DNA of 64,000 bases from Brachyspira murdochii (GTDB taxonomy: Bacteria; Spirochaetota; JAAYUW01): positions 1 to 64,000 of the forward strand of contig DYJT01000007.1 in assembly GCA_020722965.1 (NCBI GenBank), written 5' to 3'. The notes beneath the pieces are model-generated. The model searched no databases. It saw only the letters and a program-made list of their open reading frames with translations, and was not told the origin of the DNA. Below are positions 27,216-36,764 of this stretch, piece after piece. The position numbers were made by a program, and so were the translations under genes. Position 1 is the first letter of the stretch; the number at the start of each line of letters is the position of its first letter.

Positions 27216-28133
27216 TCAATATTCCTTAAAACCATATCCTAAAGCTTCATTTACATCATTTACTATGACAAAAGCCTTTGGATCATATTTAACAATTGTC
27301 TGTTTTAATCTGGTTAATTCTCTAAGATTAATTACAACATATAATATGTCTAAATTTTTCTCGGAATAACCACCTTCACCCTTAAAGATAGTACATCCTC
27401 TATCTAAATTTTTTAGTATAAATTGCCTTATTACATCGGGGTGTTCTGTTATAATAAATACTCCTTTTGTACCGGGTAATCCTTCAAGTATATAATCTGT
27501 AACTTTAGAAGAGATAAATAAACTTATATAACCCCATAAAATTATATTTGCATTTTTGAAAACCAAACCTATAGAAAAAATAATTATTGAATCTAATATC
27601 AAGAATGCTGTTCCTATAGAGATTCCAAAATATTTCTTCATCAATATAGCAGGGATATCGGTTCCTCCTGTAGAGCCATTGAATCTAAAAACAATTCCCA
27701 TCCCTATCCCTAAAAGAGAAGCACCAGCAAGTGTTCCTAATAGAATCTGATCTGTAAAAGAATAGGCATTGCTATTGATCTGATATAAATACACTGAAAT
27801 AGCGTTTATATTTAAGAGGTATTTGTAAGAAAATAGATCTGTAAAGAAAGAAACAAGAAATATCGCAATTATGGTTTTTAATCCAAACATTTTGCCTAAT
27901 AAAATAACTCCAATTAAAAATAGAGGTATATTGAAAATCAACATAGATACACCAGCTGAAATATTGAACTTATAATACAGTATCTGTGAAAGACCTCCAA
28001 CACCACCTGGTGCGACTTTAAATGGTATTAAAAATAAAGAATAAGCAAAACCACATATAGCACTTCCTATTGCTATCCCCAGAATATCTTTAATAGCCTT
28101 AAAAATATCCTCATAAACATTATATAGTTTCAT
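27216..28133 (-). CDS. YitT-family membrane protein (DUF161 plus DUF2179)
   Basis: The 305-residue product has five or six membrane helices (about 15-215) with segments typical of the YitT family (GGVGGLSQILYY, FNGSTGGTDIPA) and a soluble C-terminal DUF2179 domain (about 220-300; CTIFKGEGGYSEK, LYVVINLREL). Function of the family is unresolved; transport has been proposed. It lies just upstream of phosphofructokinase and is probably co-transcribed with it. AGAGGG precedes ATG. Confidence 0.85.
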   Translation of the reverse strand: MKLYNVYEDIFKAIKDILGIAIGSAICGFAYSLFLIPFKVAPGGVGGLSQILYYKFNISAGVSMLIFNIPLFLIGVILLGKMFGLKTIIAIFLVSFFTDLFSYKYLLNINAISVYLYQINSNAYSFTDQILLGTLAGASLLGIGMGIVFRFNGSTGGTDIPAILMKKYFGISIGTAFLILDSIIIFSIGLVFKNANIILWGYISLFISSKVTDYILEGLPGTKGVFIITEHPDVIRQFILKNLDRGCTIFKGEGGYSEKNLDILYVVINLRELTRLKQTIVKYDPKAFVIVNDVNEALGYGFKEY

Positions 28134-28428
28134 CGAACCCTCTAGAAATTAATTTTGTTAATACTTCAAATAATTTTCAAATGAATATACTCTTTTAAAA
28201 AAATTAAAAGAGATAAAATAATTTAAACATAAAACATCAAGATAAATATGAAATAAGACAAAAATAAGATAAAATAAGATAAAAACAAGATAAAAGATAA
28301 GAAAAAATAAGAAAAAATTTAAAATATATTTTTAGTAAATAAATTTGATTGATTATTTAATTATTTAATTTATTCTCATTATATAAATATTTTATAATGA
28401 TATTTTAAATTTTTCTCGTGGAGGCTTT
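28134..28428. other. Divergent intergenic region with A-rich low-complexity sequence
   Basis: This 295-base gap between the divergent yitT-like and acyl-CoA synthetase genes contains no open gene. Positions about 28240-28320 are almost pure purine on the plus strand, with imperfect repeats of AATAAGATAAA. A possible weak plus-strand -10 (TATAAT, 28393-28398) lies 31 bases before the acyl-CoA synthetase ATG, without a convincing -35. No RNA gene or riboswitch fold was recognised. Confidence 0.5.
28240..28320. repeat. A-rich imperfect short repeats (AATAAGATAAA-like)
   Basis: Several imperfect copies of AATAAGATAAA, ACAAGATAAA and AGATAAGAAAA follow each other with almost no pyrimidine except T at fixed places. 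Copies differ in length, so this is not a clean tandem repeat. It may arise from replication slippage; no function is indicated. Confidence 0.5.
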
Positions 28429-30213
28429 ATGATATGGCAAAACTATGGTTACCCTTTATATAATATTGAAAAGGTAAAAGATTTCAGAGAGATGCTCGAC
28501 AAAACATGTGAAAGATTTGGTGAAGACCTATCTTTTTTTGAAAAAAACGATAAAGATCAATACGAGGGAATTAGCTTCAATAAGTTTCGCGAAGATGTAA
28601 AGTACTTCGGCGAATACCTTTTATCTTTAAAAATAAATCAAAGAGATAAAATTGCCCTAGTTGGTAAAAACTGTAGAGCATGGGCAATTTCATATTACTC
28701 TATCACTACATCCAATTTTATAGTTATCCCTATAGATAAAGAATTAAAAGAAAATGAAATTGAGGCTATTGTAGATATTTCAAAACCATCAATTATAATT
28801 TGTGAGAATAGTTTCATAGGAATATTTGATAATTTATTCAATAAATATAATTTCATCAAAGGAGTAATAACCTTTTCGGAATTGGATGATAAAAATATAA
28901 AAAGTGTTATTTCGACTTTTCCAAAATCGATCGAAAAGGGTAAAGAGCTCATTAAATCTGGGTCTAATAGATATGACAATATTAAAATAGATCCGAAAGA
29001 ATGCACATCTATCTTATTTACATCTGGTACTACAGGTAAGCCAAAAGGAGTTATGTTGTCTCAATTTAACATTGTTCAAAATATTATTGGGATGAGAAAA
29101 TTGATCTGGATAGATGAAACAAAATATTTTCTATCGGTTCTTCCTTTACATCATGCATATGAATGCACATGTGGCTTTCTGGTTCAGGTTCATGCTGGTT
29201 CGAAGATTGTTTATGCTCAAAGTTTGAAAAAGATAGCAGATAACATAAAAGAGGGGAAAATCACAAATATAAATGTTGTTCCACTTCTTCTTGAAGCTCT
29301 TGCTAAAAGGTTGAAAGAAAAACTGTTCAAATCAATCGGTACAAAAATATATTATTTTTTAGGAACTTCAATTTCCTCACTTTTAGAGATAATTGTTGGG
29401 AAAAACAATGGAAGGAAGATAAGAAGAGTTTTCTTTTATCCTGTACATGAGGCATTTGGTGGAAAACTGGATTTATTTATATCCGGTGGTGCCGCTGTAA
29501 AACCTGAAATTTCTAAATTTTTACGCAGTTTAGGTTTTAGGGTTCTTCAAGGATATGGAATATCTGAATGCTCGCCTTTTTTAGCAGCAAATCGTGACTT
29601 TTGCTTCAAAGACGATGCTGCAGGGCTACCACTTCCCGAGCATGATTTTGAGATTTTTGATAAAGATGAAGATGGAATTGGTGAAATCGCAGTTAAAGGC
29701 GATTCGGTTATGCTTGGCTATTACGATGATCCCCAGGCAACAACAAATGCTTTCCACCAGGATTTTTTCTTAACAGGAGACTATGGATTTATTGATAATC
29801 AAGGTTTTATTCATATTAGAGGTAGAAAGAAAAATGTCATCGTCACTAAAAATGGCAAGAATATTTATCCTGAGGATATTGAAGTATTATATGAAAATAG
29901 CAGCATTATCTCTGAAATTGTCGTAGACGAAACTATTGAAGAAAAAACTAAGAACGAATCAATTATTGCATATATATATCCTAACTATGAAAATCTTGAA
30001 AAATTATTAAATAAGCCTAAAGAACAGATAAATGAAAATGAGTTGATCCCTTTAATTAAAGAGGAAATTAAACAACAAAATTTAAAAATTGCCAATTTTA
30101 AAAGAATACATTATTTTTCCATCTATCAAAATGAATTTGAAAAAACCACAACAAAGAAGATAAAAAGGCATAACATTGATAAATCAAAGGGGAAAATACC
30201 GGTTTACAGCTAG
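28429..30213 (+). CDS. fadD: Long-chain acyl-CoA synthetase (AMP-forming)
   Basis: The 594-residue enzyme activates fatty acids to acyl-CoA through an acyl-adenylate. Visible motifs are the ATP/AMP site SILFTSGTTGKPKGVMLS (about 194-211), the YGISEC motif, DYGFID and the C-terminal GRKKNVIVTKNGKNIYPEDIE with catalytic Lys. Length and layout fit long-chain enzymes rather than acetyl-CoA synthetase. GTGGAGG lies four to five bases before ATG. It is transcribed alone and faces the secernin gene. In this setting it may feed scavenged fatty acids into phospholipids; the chain-length preference is not visible. Confidence 0.9.
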   Translation: MIWQNYGYPLYNIEKVKDFREMLDKTCERFGEDLSFFEKNDKDQYEGISFNKFREDVKYFGEYLLSLKINQRDKIALVGKNCRAWAISYYSITTSNFIVIPIDKELKENEIEAIVDISKPSIIICENSFIGIFDNLFNKYNFIKGVITFSELDDKNIKSVISTFPKSIEKGKELIKSGSNRYDNIKIDPKECTSILFTSGTTGKPKGVMLSQFNIVQNIIGMRKLIWIDETKYFLSVLPLHHAYECTCGFLVQVHAGSKIVYAQSLKKIADNIKEGKITNINVVPLLLEALAKRLKEKLFKSIGTKIYYFLGTSISSLLEIIVGKNNGRKIRRVFFYPVHEAFGGKLDLFISGGAAVKPEISKFLRSLGFRVLQGYGISECSPFLAANRDFCFKDDAAGLPLPEHDFEIFDKDEDGIGEIAVKGDSVMLGYYDDPQATTNAFHQDFFLTGDYGFIDNQGFIHIRGRKKNVIVTKNGKNIYPEDIEVLYENSSIISEIVVDETIEEKTKNESIIAYIYPNYENLEKLLNKPKEQINENELIPLIKEEIKQQNLKIANFKRIHYFSIYQNEFEKTTTKKIKRHNIDKSKGKIPVYS

Positions 30214-30233
30214 AGTTTTTTCATAAATTATTC

Positions 30234-30257
30234 TAACCAGAAGAAAAATGGTTTTTT
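30234..30257 (+). terminator. Weak possible terminator after the acyl-CoA synthetase
   Basis: AACCA pairs with TGGTT around a nine-base A-rich loop, followed by a run of T. The five-base stem is short, so termination may be inefficient. It lies in the 71-base gap between two convergent genes. Confidence 0.35.
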
Positions 30258-30284
30258 ATATGAATAAATTATTTCGTATTTATG

Positions 30285-31451
30285 CTATATCCAAAAATCC
30301 TGAATTATGCTCTTTTTCTCCTCTATTTTTTTAACAGAGTTTACTTTTTCAATTAAAACTTTCTGGATTGCATCTATATTTTGTCTATATGAAGTTATAT
30401 TTTTTTTATCTTGTAATGCTTTATAAATATTTTCTTTTTGCTTTTCCCAGTATTTGATTGCGTCTTTTTCATCCTTTTCGGTAAATAGGCTATAGCTTTC
30501 ATCTAACCAAATAGGCTTATAGACAGACATGCAGGGAAGAGGTGAACCAGTAGCCCATATTTGAATGGTGTTTTCTTTCAACTCGACTATCATGCTACCT
30601 ACTGTCTCACTCGAGATTACACTTCCATGATGCATGCAGATATTTTTCATCGATCCATTAAAAAAGTTTAATGTTTTTAATTTATGATGCTGCCTTAAAA
30701 GGTCCATGAAATCTTCAACCTTAAGATTTCCTTTCTTTTTTTCCATAAAGGATAAGGTTTTCCCCCTTCGAAAATCGCCTTGAGCAATCGATGAAATCAA
30801 AAAATTTTCAAATTTAGTTTTAAAGTTGAATCTTTCCTCTTTTTTTAACTTTAGTAAATCTGAATCATGCGTAAATGAACTATAATGATAATCATCGGTA
30901 ATGCTTATAGAATTTGAAATACTGGCTATATCCTCTACTTTTTTTGCAACCCACTTTTTTCCTGCTGTCTCCAAAATATAGGCAGAGGTAAAATCTGCTA
31001 TCAAAAAACTATTATGATAATGCAAATTTTTTTTGTATCCACAATTTCCACCCTGTCCATACTTTTCTATCATTTTAATGCATACTTTTACCGCATCGAT
31101 CGCTGTTTTACTTCTTTCAAGGGCAATCCGTAAAATATCCATTCCAAGCAAAGCTTTTTCACCCTGTTTTTCCTTTGTAAAAACAGCCTCATTACCGATA
31201 ACCAACCCATATTCATTTACTCCCATCTCTGCACCCCAGATCCAGGATGGCTTAAATAAAATGCACTCGTAGGTGTTTTCAGCTTGATCTATCTCTATAT
31301 ATGTACATTTTACTTTTGAACCTGCGGGATAACTTTTTCGTGGAATTTTAATAATAACATGAGGTTCATCTGGTTCTCTATCGCTATTTTTACCAAAAAT
31401 AATTGAACCATTTTTTGTAGAATTTCTCAAGGCAACCACTGTATCGCACAT
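30285..31451 (-). CDS. Secernin-like C69-family peptidase (Ntn hydrolase)
   Basis: The 388-residue product begins MCDTVVALRNSTKNGSIIFG, followed by KNSDREPDEPH, matching the secernin/C69 dipeptidase group. The nucleophile would be Cys 2, exposed once the initiator Met is removed, with no propeptide needed. The segment WIWGAEMGVNEYGLVIGNEA is also typical of the family. Members cleave dipeptides or short peptides or have unknown substrates. It has no signal peptide and so is cytoplasmic. It lies 40 bases after the pmbA stop on the same strand as the TldD/PmbA genes, which suggests joint transcription and a shared role in peptide breakdown. GAGG precedes ATG. Confidence 0.85.
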   Translation of the reverse strand: MCDTVVALRNSTKNGSIIFGKNSDREPDEPHVIIKIPRKSYPAGSKVKCTYIEIDQAENTYECILFKPSWIWGAEMGVNEYGLVIGNEAVFTKEKQGEKALLGMDILRIALERSKTAIDAVKVCIKMIEKYGQGGNCGYKKNLHYHNSFLIADFTSAYILETAGKKWVAKKVEDIASISNSISITDDYHYSSFTHDSDLLKLKKEERFNFKTKFENFLISSIAQGDFRRGKTLSFMEKKKGNLKVEDFMDLLRQHHKLKTLNFFNGSMKNICMHHGSVISSETVGSMIVELKENTIQIWATGSPLPCMSVYKPIWLDESYSLFTEKDEKDAIKYWEKQKENIYKALQDKKNITSYRQNIDAIQKVLIEKVNSVKKIEEKKSIIQDFWI

Positions 31452-31491
31452 AGTCTACCTCATAAAGTTAAATTTTTATTTTATTAAATTT

Positions 31492-32793
31492 TTACTTTAA
31501 AACAACATTTATGTTGTCAAATAAGATAGCTGGAAAACATCCCATTATAGAAAAATGTTTTTTATTCTCAATGGCAATAATAGAATTTAAACAATCATAA
31601 ATATTTGCACTTGCCATTGCATCCTTAACATGTCCTATAATCTGCCCATTTTCAACATATAAACCAGGTGAAAGCCCTATAGAAAAATCACCATTTTGAA
31701 TATTACCAGAATGAGCTCCTAAAACAGAGGACACAATAATACCTTTATCTATAAGAGAAATAAGTTCATAGATACTTTTATCCCCTTTTTCTACTATAAA
31801 TCTTGGGACAAAATCCGAAGGTGCCTGATTAAAATCCTGGCTATAGCCATGTCCTGTTGGCTTTGTATTATATTTTTTTGCCGTTTTCCTGTCGAAATAA
31901 AAATTTTTCAATATTCCATTTTCGATAAAATAGATTTTTTCGGTTTTTGTGCCTTCATCATCAAAGCTTCGAGCCATCGGAAACATAGTGGAATTTGGGT
32001 CATCATAAATTGAAAAAGATTGGGATGCTATTTTTTGTCCTATTTTACCCTCTAATGGTGTTTTTTTATATAACAGACTACTACCAGATAATGCAGATGA
32101 TAGTCTAAATATAAATGTATAAAAAGCTTCAGGCAAAAACAGAACCTTCATTTGACCACTTTTTGGCTTGACCTGTTTTTCAGAGTTATTATAAAGATTA
32201 ACCATAAAGTCTAAAGATTCCTTATCAGCAGAAAAAAGATCATAAGATGCTAAAATTCTACTTAAATTAGAATATGAACCCGGATATATAAGAGAAAAAT
32301 AAAAACCAAATGATGAAATTTTTTGTTTGTAATCTATATTATTACTGTTAACAAGATTTATCTCAGTTGTTTCGGCAAAACCTTCTAAATTTATCTGGGC
32401 TTTTGTATTTTCTTTTAAATATTTTAAGGTCTCATTTAAATTATTTAAAATATCTATAGACGTAATTTTCTCTAACCCTTCCTTATATGTTTTAATTTGT
32501 TCGATATTTTCTTTTTCAGGAAATCCAAATGTCCCATCAACCTTACCTATTAATGAATTTTTAGCTGATTGAATAAGACTTTTTATATCTATTTCCCCTG
32601 TTGAATAGGCAAAACCAAAATAATTATCTTTAATGATAGATAAGACTACTTTATCTACTATGCTACTTTCGACTTTCTTGAATTTTGAATCTTCAAAAGA
32701 TATAGAAGTAGCTTTTGTATTTATTTTTCTTATACTGACCTGATCAAATTCTTTTTTTGCCTTTTCAAGAAGCTGCTCTATTTTATTTTCCAT
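31492..32793 (-). CDS. pmbA: PmbA/TldE, regulatory partner of the TldD protease
   Basis: The 433-residue product belongs to the TldD/PmbA (peptidase U62) family. It lacks the HExxxH zinc motif present in its neighbour, as expected for TldE/PmbA. Family segments include the N-terminal domain of about 200 residues and the C-terminal SGNIQNGDFSIGLSPGLYVENG region. With TldD it forms a heterodimeric metalloprotease that degrades unfolded peptides or matures small peptides. The genes are 16 bases apart. GGAGG precedes ATG. Confidence 0.92.
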   Translation of the reverse strand: MENKIEQLLEKAKKEFDQVSIRKINTKATSISFEDSKFKKVESSIVDKVVLSIIKDNYFGFAYSTGEIDIKSLIQSAKNSLIGKVDGTFGFPEKENIEQIKTYKEGLEKITSIDILNNLNETLKYLKENTKAQINLEGFAETTEINLVNSNNIDYKQKISSFGFYFSLIYPGSYSNLSRILASYDLFSADKESLDFMVNLYNNSEKQVKPKSGQMKVLFLPEAFYTFIFRLSSALSGSSLLYKKTPLEGKIGQKIASQSFSIYDDPNSTMFPMARSFDDEGTKTEKIYFIENGILKNFYFDRKTAKKYNTKPTGHGYSQDFNQAPSDFVPRFIVEKGDKSIYELISLIDKGIIVSSVLGAHSGNIQNGDFSIGLSPGLYVENGQIIGHVKDAMASANIYDCLNSIIAIENKKHFSIMGCFPAILFDNINVVLK

Positions 32794-32809
32794 TTTTTCC
32801 TCCTAAATT

Positions 32810-34174
32810 TTATATTCCACCTACAACAAGATTATTTATCATTATATGAGGTGCTCCATGACAGGATCTTATATTGTACTGCCCTTTACCACATCCACCA
32901 GTTTTCGATAAAACAAGATCATCTGCTATTCCATTAATATTCTTTAATGTATCATATAGATTCCCGGAAATATTTATATCCCTAACCATTCTATCTATCT
33001 TACCATTTTTAATTATATAACCATATTGAGCGCCAAAGGTAAAATTTTCACCGGCAGTCTGACCACCTTTAGCATCACATAGATATAATCCATCTTTTGT
33101 TTTCATTAAAAGAGATTCTAACTTATCCTGAGCATTTTGTATGAAAATAGTTCCCATTCTTATAATTGGAGCATATCTATAGTCCTCAGCAACACAATGC
33201 CCATTTATCGGCTCATTAAACTCGTTTGCAGTTGATCTTGAATGCAACCTACCTTTTAATACCCCATTTTCCATGAGAATTACCTTACCTGCAGCAACAC
33301 CTTCATCATCATATTTATAAAATCCGAGTGTCCCTTCTATCGTGGGATCATCGATTATTGTCAATATATCGCTACCCAGCTTTTTGCCTAACTGCATCTT
33401 TTCTCTCATAACGGGAGAATCTTCAATCAGATCTGCCTCTGAAAAATGTCCAAATGCCTCATGTGTAAAAACACCAGCAAGACTTTGGTTGAGAACAACA
33501 TTATAAACACCACCTTTTACAGGTTCGGCATCGAGTAAATCACATACTATCTTTTTCCTCTGTTCAATATAATCTTCTTGATTTAATAGATTATGATAAC
33601 CATCGCTTCCTCCAAATGTCACCCTTACATTTTGCAAGACATTATCTTTTTTTGCAGTTATCAAACCAGAGATGCCAACTGTAACAAGAATTTCATTTAT
33701 CTGTGTCCCTTCGGAACTAACAAAATATCTATCTCTTTTTAATTCAAATAATCTCATCATCGTCGAGACTATCTTTTCTTCTTTCAAAATTAAATCATTA
33801 TATCCTTTCAATAAATTTAATTTTTCTTCGAAACTAATTTTTTGGGGATCTATATTTAATTTTGGAAAAAATCTATCCTTTATCGGCTCTACTTTTGCAA
33901 GTCTAACTTTTTTATCCGAGTTTTTAGATAGAATTTTTGCATTTACAATACAATTTTTAATGGCATTTTCGGCATCATTTAAATTCGTAAATGCGACAGA
34001 GGCGAAACCACCATCTATTAAAATTCTAACTACAAAACCACTAGAAGTATTAGAACCAATTCTATTCAAATCCCTATTTAAATATTCAATTTCGGTATCA
34101 CTTCTTCTTTCAAACCTTATATCTGCATAATCTGCATCGATTTTTGAAAGTAGCTTTTTTAAATTATCAATCAT
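32810..34174 (-). CDS. tldD: TldD, zinc metalloprotease subunit
   Basis: The 454-residue product has the zinc motif HEAFGH (about residues 237-242, followed by FSEADLIED), the hallmark of TldD. The C-terminal region contains GGQTAGENFTFGAQYGYII, which contributes another metal or structural site in this family. TldD pairs with PmbA/TldE, encoded directly downstream. In other bacteria the pair processes microcin B17 or degrades unfolded peptides; no precursor peptide gene was seen here, so a general proteolytic role is more likely. AGGAGG precedes ATG. Confidence 0.93.
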   Translation of the reverse strand: MIDNLKKLLSKIDADYADIRFERRSDTEIEYLNRDLNRIGSNTSSGFVVRILIDGGFASVAFTNLNDAENAIKNCIVNAKILSKNSDKKVRLAKVEPIKDRFFPKLNIDPQKISFEEKLNLLKGYNDLILKEEKIVSTMMRLFELKRDRYFVSSEGTQINEILVTVGISGLITAKKDNVLQNVRVTFGGSDGYHNLLNQEDYIEQRKKIVCDLLDAEPVKGGVYNVVLNQSLAGVFTHEAFGHFSEADLIEDSPVMREKMQLGKKLGSDILTIIDDPTIEGTLGFYKYDDEGVAAGKVILMENGVLKGRLHSRSTANEFNEPINGHCVAEDYRYAPIIRMGTIFIQNAQDKLESLLMKTKDGLYLCDAKGGQTAGENFTFGAQYGYIIKNGKIDRMVRDINISGNLYDTLKNINGIADDLVLSKTGGCGKGQYNIRSCHGAPHIMINNLVVGGI

Positions 34175-34302
34175 GTTGCCTCCTATTAAAGGTTGTTTTA
34201 TAATAAAATAAATTTATATCTTGTAAATAAAAATTTAAAAAAAGTATTTTTATGTGAATTTTTGTACAAGAGGTTTAAAATTAAAAATTATAAAAATTAT
34301 TA

Positions 34303-34331
34303 TTGACAAAAATTTTTTTAAAATTTATAAT
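34303..34331 (+). promoter_or_regulatory. Perfect sigma-70 promoter of the second chemotaxis operon
   Basis: TTGACA (34303-34308) is followed after exactly 17 bases by TATAAT (34326-34331), both perfect consensus. It points toward the cheA at 34463. A start near 34338 would give a leader of about 125 bases in which no riboswitch fold was recognised. In AT-rich DNA -10-like boxes are frequent, but a perfect pair at ideal spacing in a divergent gap is convincing. Confidence 0.7.
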
Positions 34332-34462
34332 TTAGATGATTAATTAAAGTTACCAAACCAATAGGTACATTACTTGAATTGTTTCGTATTATTTATTTAA
34401 ATAAAAATTATCTATTGACCTCAAGATTTAACTTTTAAAAAATATTTTTTTGGAGTTTGGTA

Positions 34463-36739
34463 ATGAGTGAAATTGAACTTTCTAATAATTTTTTATCAGA
34501 ATTTCTTGATAACCTACAGCAAATATATTCTAATATCCAATCATATGAACCAGGCGATCTTGTAAAACAATTAGAAATTAAAAACTCCTTAGAATCATTG
34601 ACAAATAATATTGAAAATACCAATATTTTAAAAGAAATCTCTTTTATATCATCCATTAAAGATCTTTTACAAAAAGTTATAGTTAAGAAAAATATCGAAC
34701 CAGAACTTCTATTTTTAAATAAATTTTTTTCAGCATTAACAAACATAATTAAAAGACAGGTTGACTACAAAGATTTTATAAACTCATTTAATGAATTTGA
34801 AGATTATCAAATAGATAAAATCTTCTCTAAAGAAGCTTTTTTAAATTTATTGGACAAATTCAACTTTATAGTAGAAGACGAGCCAAACAATATAAAAAAT
34901 AATATCGAAAAATATGATAAGATTAAGATTAAGCTGGATGAACTTATTGATGATCCAACATTATTAACGCAATTTGTAAACGAATCGATGGAGCTTTTAG
35001 ATAATGCCCAATTTAGTTTAGTTGATTTAGAATATGATCCTACAAATAAATCATCGATTGATAATATTTTTAGAGCTTTTCACACGATTAAAGGGTCTTC
35101 TGCTTTTCTTGGTTTAAAACCAATCGAAATGGTTAGTCACTCCATGGAAGATCTCTTTTCTCTTATAAGAGATGGCAAAATTAAAGTTTCAAAAGAGCTA
35201 ATAGATTTTATATTTATCGGCATTAATTTACTTCACACTTTCATAGATGCTATTAAATTCAGTGAATATAATAGCAATGCTTTGAAGCAGGATCTATTAA
35301 AAATAAAAATTGACGATTATCTATTTTACATAAAAAAAATTAAGGAAGAATTTCAAGTTAAAAAAATTGGTGAAATTCTTGAAGAGTTAGGATTAATAGA
35401 TAAAAAAAAGATTAATTATTTATTAAAAATTCAGAGTGCGGAAAACAAAAAACTTGGTGAAATACTTGTAGAAAAAAACGTTGTATCAGAACAACAAGTC
35501 TCTCAAGCCCTTAACTTACAACAAAAACAAAAAGAAAAGGCTAAAAAGTTATCGTTTGTAAAGGTTTCAAATGAAAAGCTTAACATATTAATCGATACAG
35601 TAGGCGAGCTAGTAATTAATCAATCCATTTTAAAACAGGAAATATTATCTATCAAAGGTATATCTGACATCCTTGAGAGATCTCTTTCACAACTTGAAAT
35701 AATAACAACAGGAATAAAAAATCTTGTTTTATCTATGGGTATGATCCCTGTTTCAGAGATATTTAATAGATTAAGAGTAGTTGCAAGAAATACAGCAAGT
35801 TCGCTTGGCAAATCAATAAATCTGGAAATTGAAGGAGAAGATACTGAACTTGATAGAAATATCGTTGAAATGCTTTATGATCCTCTTTTACATCTTGTTA
35901 GAAACTCAATTGATCATGGAATAGAGAATTTTGAAACCAGGAAAAAACTTGGTAAACCTGGTGTAGGTAAAATTTTTATCAGTGCATCAAATAAAGGTAG
36001 TAACATAGAAATTGTTGTTTCTGATGATGGACAAGGTTTAAACAAGCAAAAAATTATAGAAAAAGTTATAGAAAAAGGACTTTTAGAAAAAGATAAAATT
36101 CAAAACCTCACTGAAAAGGAAATATATTCTTTCATCTTTTTGCCAGGTTTTTCTACTTCTGAAACAATATCAAATATATCTGGAAGAGGTGTAGGACTCG
36201 ATGTTGTAAAAAAGAATATAGAACAGATACATGGTAGAATAGATGTCCAATCCGAATTTAATAATTTTACGAAATTTATAATAAGAATACCACTGACACT
36301 AGCCATTATAGAGGGTTTTGTAACCAAGGTTAGATCAAATTTCTATGTCTTCCCTTTCAGCCAGATTGAGGAAATTCTTGTTTTGGATAATAATAATAAT
36401 AAATTTTCAAAAAATGGCGAACAGGAGATATTCTATCATAGAGGAACCCATATTCCTGTGTTATATACCGATAAAATCTTTTATGATAAAAACTATGCTG
36501 ATCTTTTTGAAAAAAATGATAAAAGATCTTTTGCATTGATTATTTCCCTTGATCAATCTCGATATTGTATAGTTGTCGATGAAGTTTATGGTAAGCAGGA
36601 AATTGTTATTAAAAACCTTGGTGAACTTTTATCGGATTTCAATTTCTTTTCTGGTGGCACTATATTTGGAGATGGTACTATTGGTTTTGTAGTAGATACT
36701 CAAGCTTTGATTGAAAACTATGAAATCAACATAAAATAA
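34463..36739 (+). CDS. cheA: CheA, chemotaxis histidine kinase (cluster 2)
   Basis: The frame opens at a TTG at 34457, but TGGAG lies about seven bases before the ATG at 34463, so a 758-residue product is preferred. Domains: an N-terminal extension of about 150 residues with no recognised fold; HPt at about 160-270 with phospho-His 207 (FHTIKGSSAFLGL); a helical segment at about 290-360 (GEILEELGLIDKKKINYLL, then GEILVEKNVVSEQQVSQAL) like the N-terminal domain of type II secretion ATPases; dimerisation helices; ATPase domain with HLVRNSIDHGIE, SDDGQG and GRGVGLD; and a CheW-like domain to the end. It lacks an evident CheY-binding P2 domain. It differs strongly from the CheA at 5317-7638. Confidence 0.93.
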   Translation: MSEIELSNNFLSEFLDNLQQIYSNIQSYEPGDLVKQLEIKNSLESLTNNIENTNILKEISFISSIKDLLQKVIVKKNIEPELLFLNKFFSALTNIIKRQVDYKDFINSFNEFEDYQIDKIFSKEAFLNLLDKFNFIVEDEPNNIKNNIEKYDKIKIKLDELIDDPTLLTQFVNESMELLDNAQFSLVDLEYDPTNKSSIDNIFRAFHTIKGSSAFLGLKPIEMVSHSMEDLFSLIRDGKIKVSKELIDFIFIGINLLHTFIDAIKFSEYNSNALKQDLLKIKIDDYLFYIKKIKEEFQVKKIGEILEELGLIDKKKINYLLKIQSAENKKLGEILVEKNVVSEQQVSQALNLQQKQKEKAKKLSFVKVSNEKLNILIDTVGELVINQSILKQEILSIKGISDILERSLSQLEIITTGIKNLVLSMGMIPVSEIFNRLRVVARNTASSLGKSINLEIEGEDTELDRNIVEMLYDPLLHLVRNSIDHGIENFETRKKLGKPGVGKIFISASNKGSNIEIVVSDDGQGLNKQKIIEKVIEKGLLEKDKIQNLTEKEIYSFIFLPGFSTSETISNISGRGVGLDVVKKNIEQIHGRIDVQSEFNNFTKFIIRIPLTLAIIEGFVTKVRSNFYVFPFSQIEEILVLDNNNNKFSKNGEQEIFYHRGTHIPVLYTDKIFYDKNYADLFEKNDKRSFALIISLDQSRYCIVVDEVYGKQEIVIKNLGELLSDFNFFSGGTIFGDGTIGFVVDTQALIENYEINIK

Positions 36740-36764
36740 CCAAGTTTCACATAGGAGTTATAAG

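Noticed and set aside
28240-28320. CRISPR-like or regulatory iteron array
   Set aside because: The copies are imperfect, 8-12 bases, of unequal spacing and simple composition; no spacers or adjacent cas or replication genes.
33672-34130. 152-codon plus-strand open frame opposite tldD
   Set aside because: It lies fully inside tldD on the other strand, has no recognisable protein features and no ribosome site; it is a codon-bias shadow.
34338-34462. Cyclic di-GMP or other riboswitch in the leader of the second cheA
   Set aside because: None of the conserved GEMM blocks or a stable multi-helix fold could be found; only a four-base stem (TACC/GGTA) is visible.
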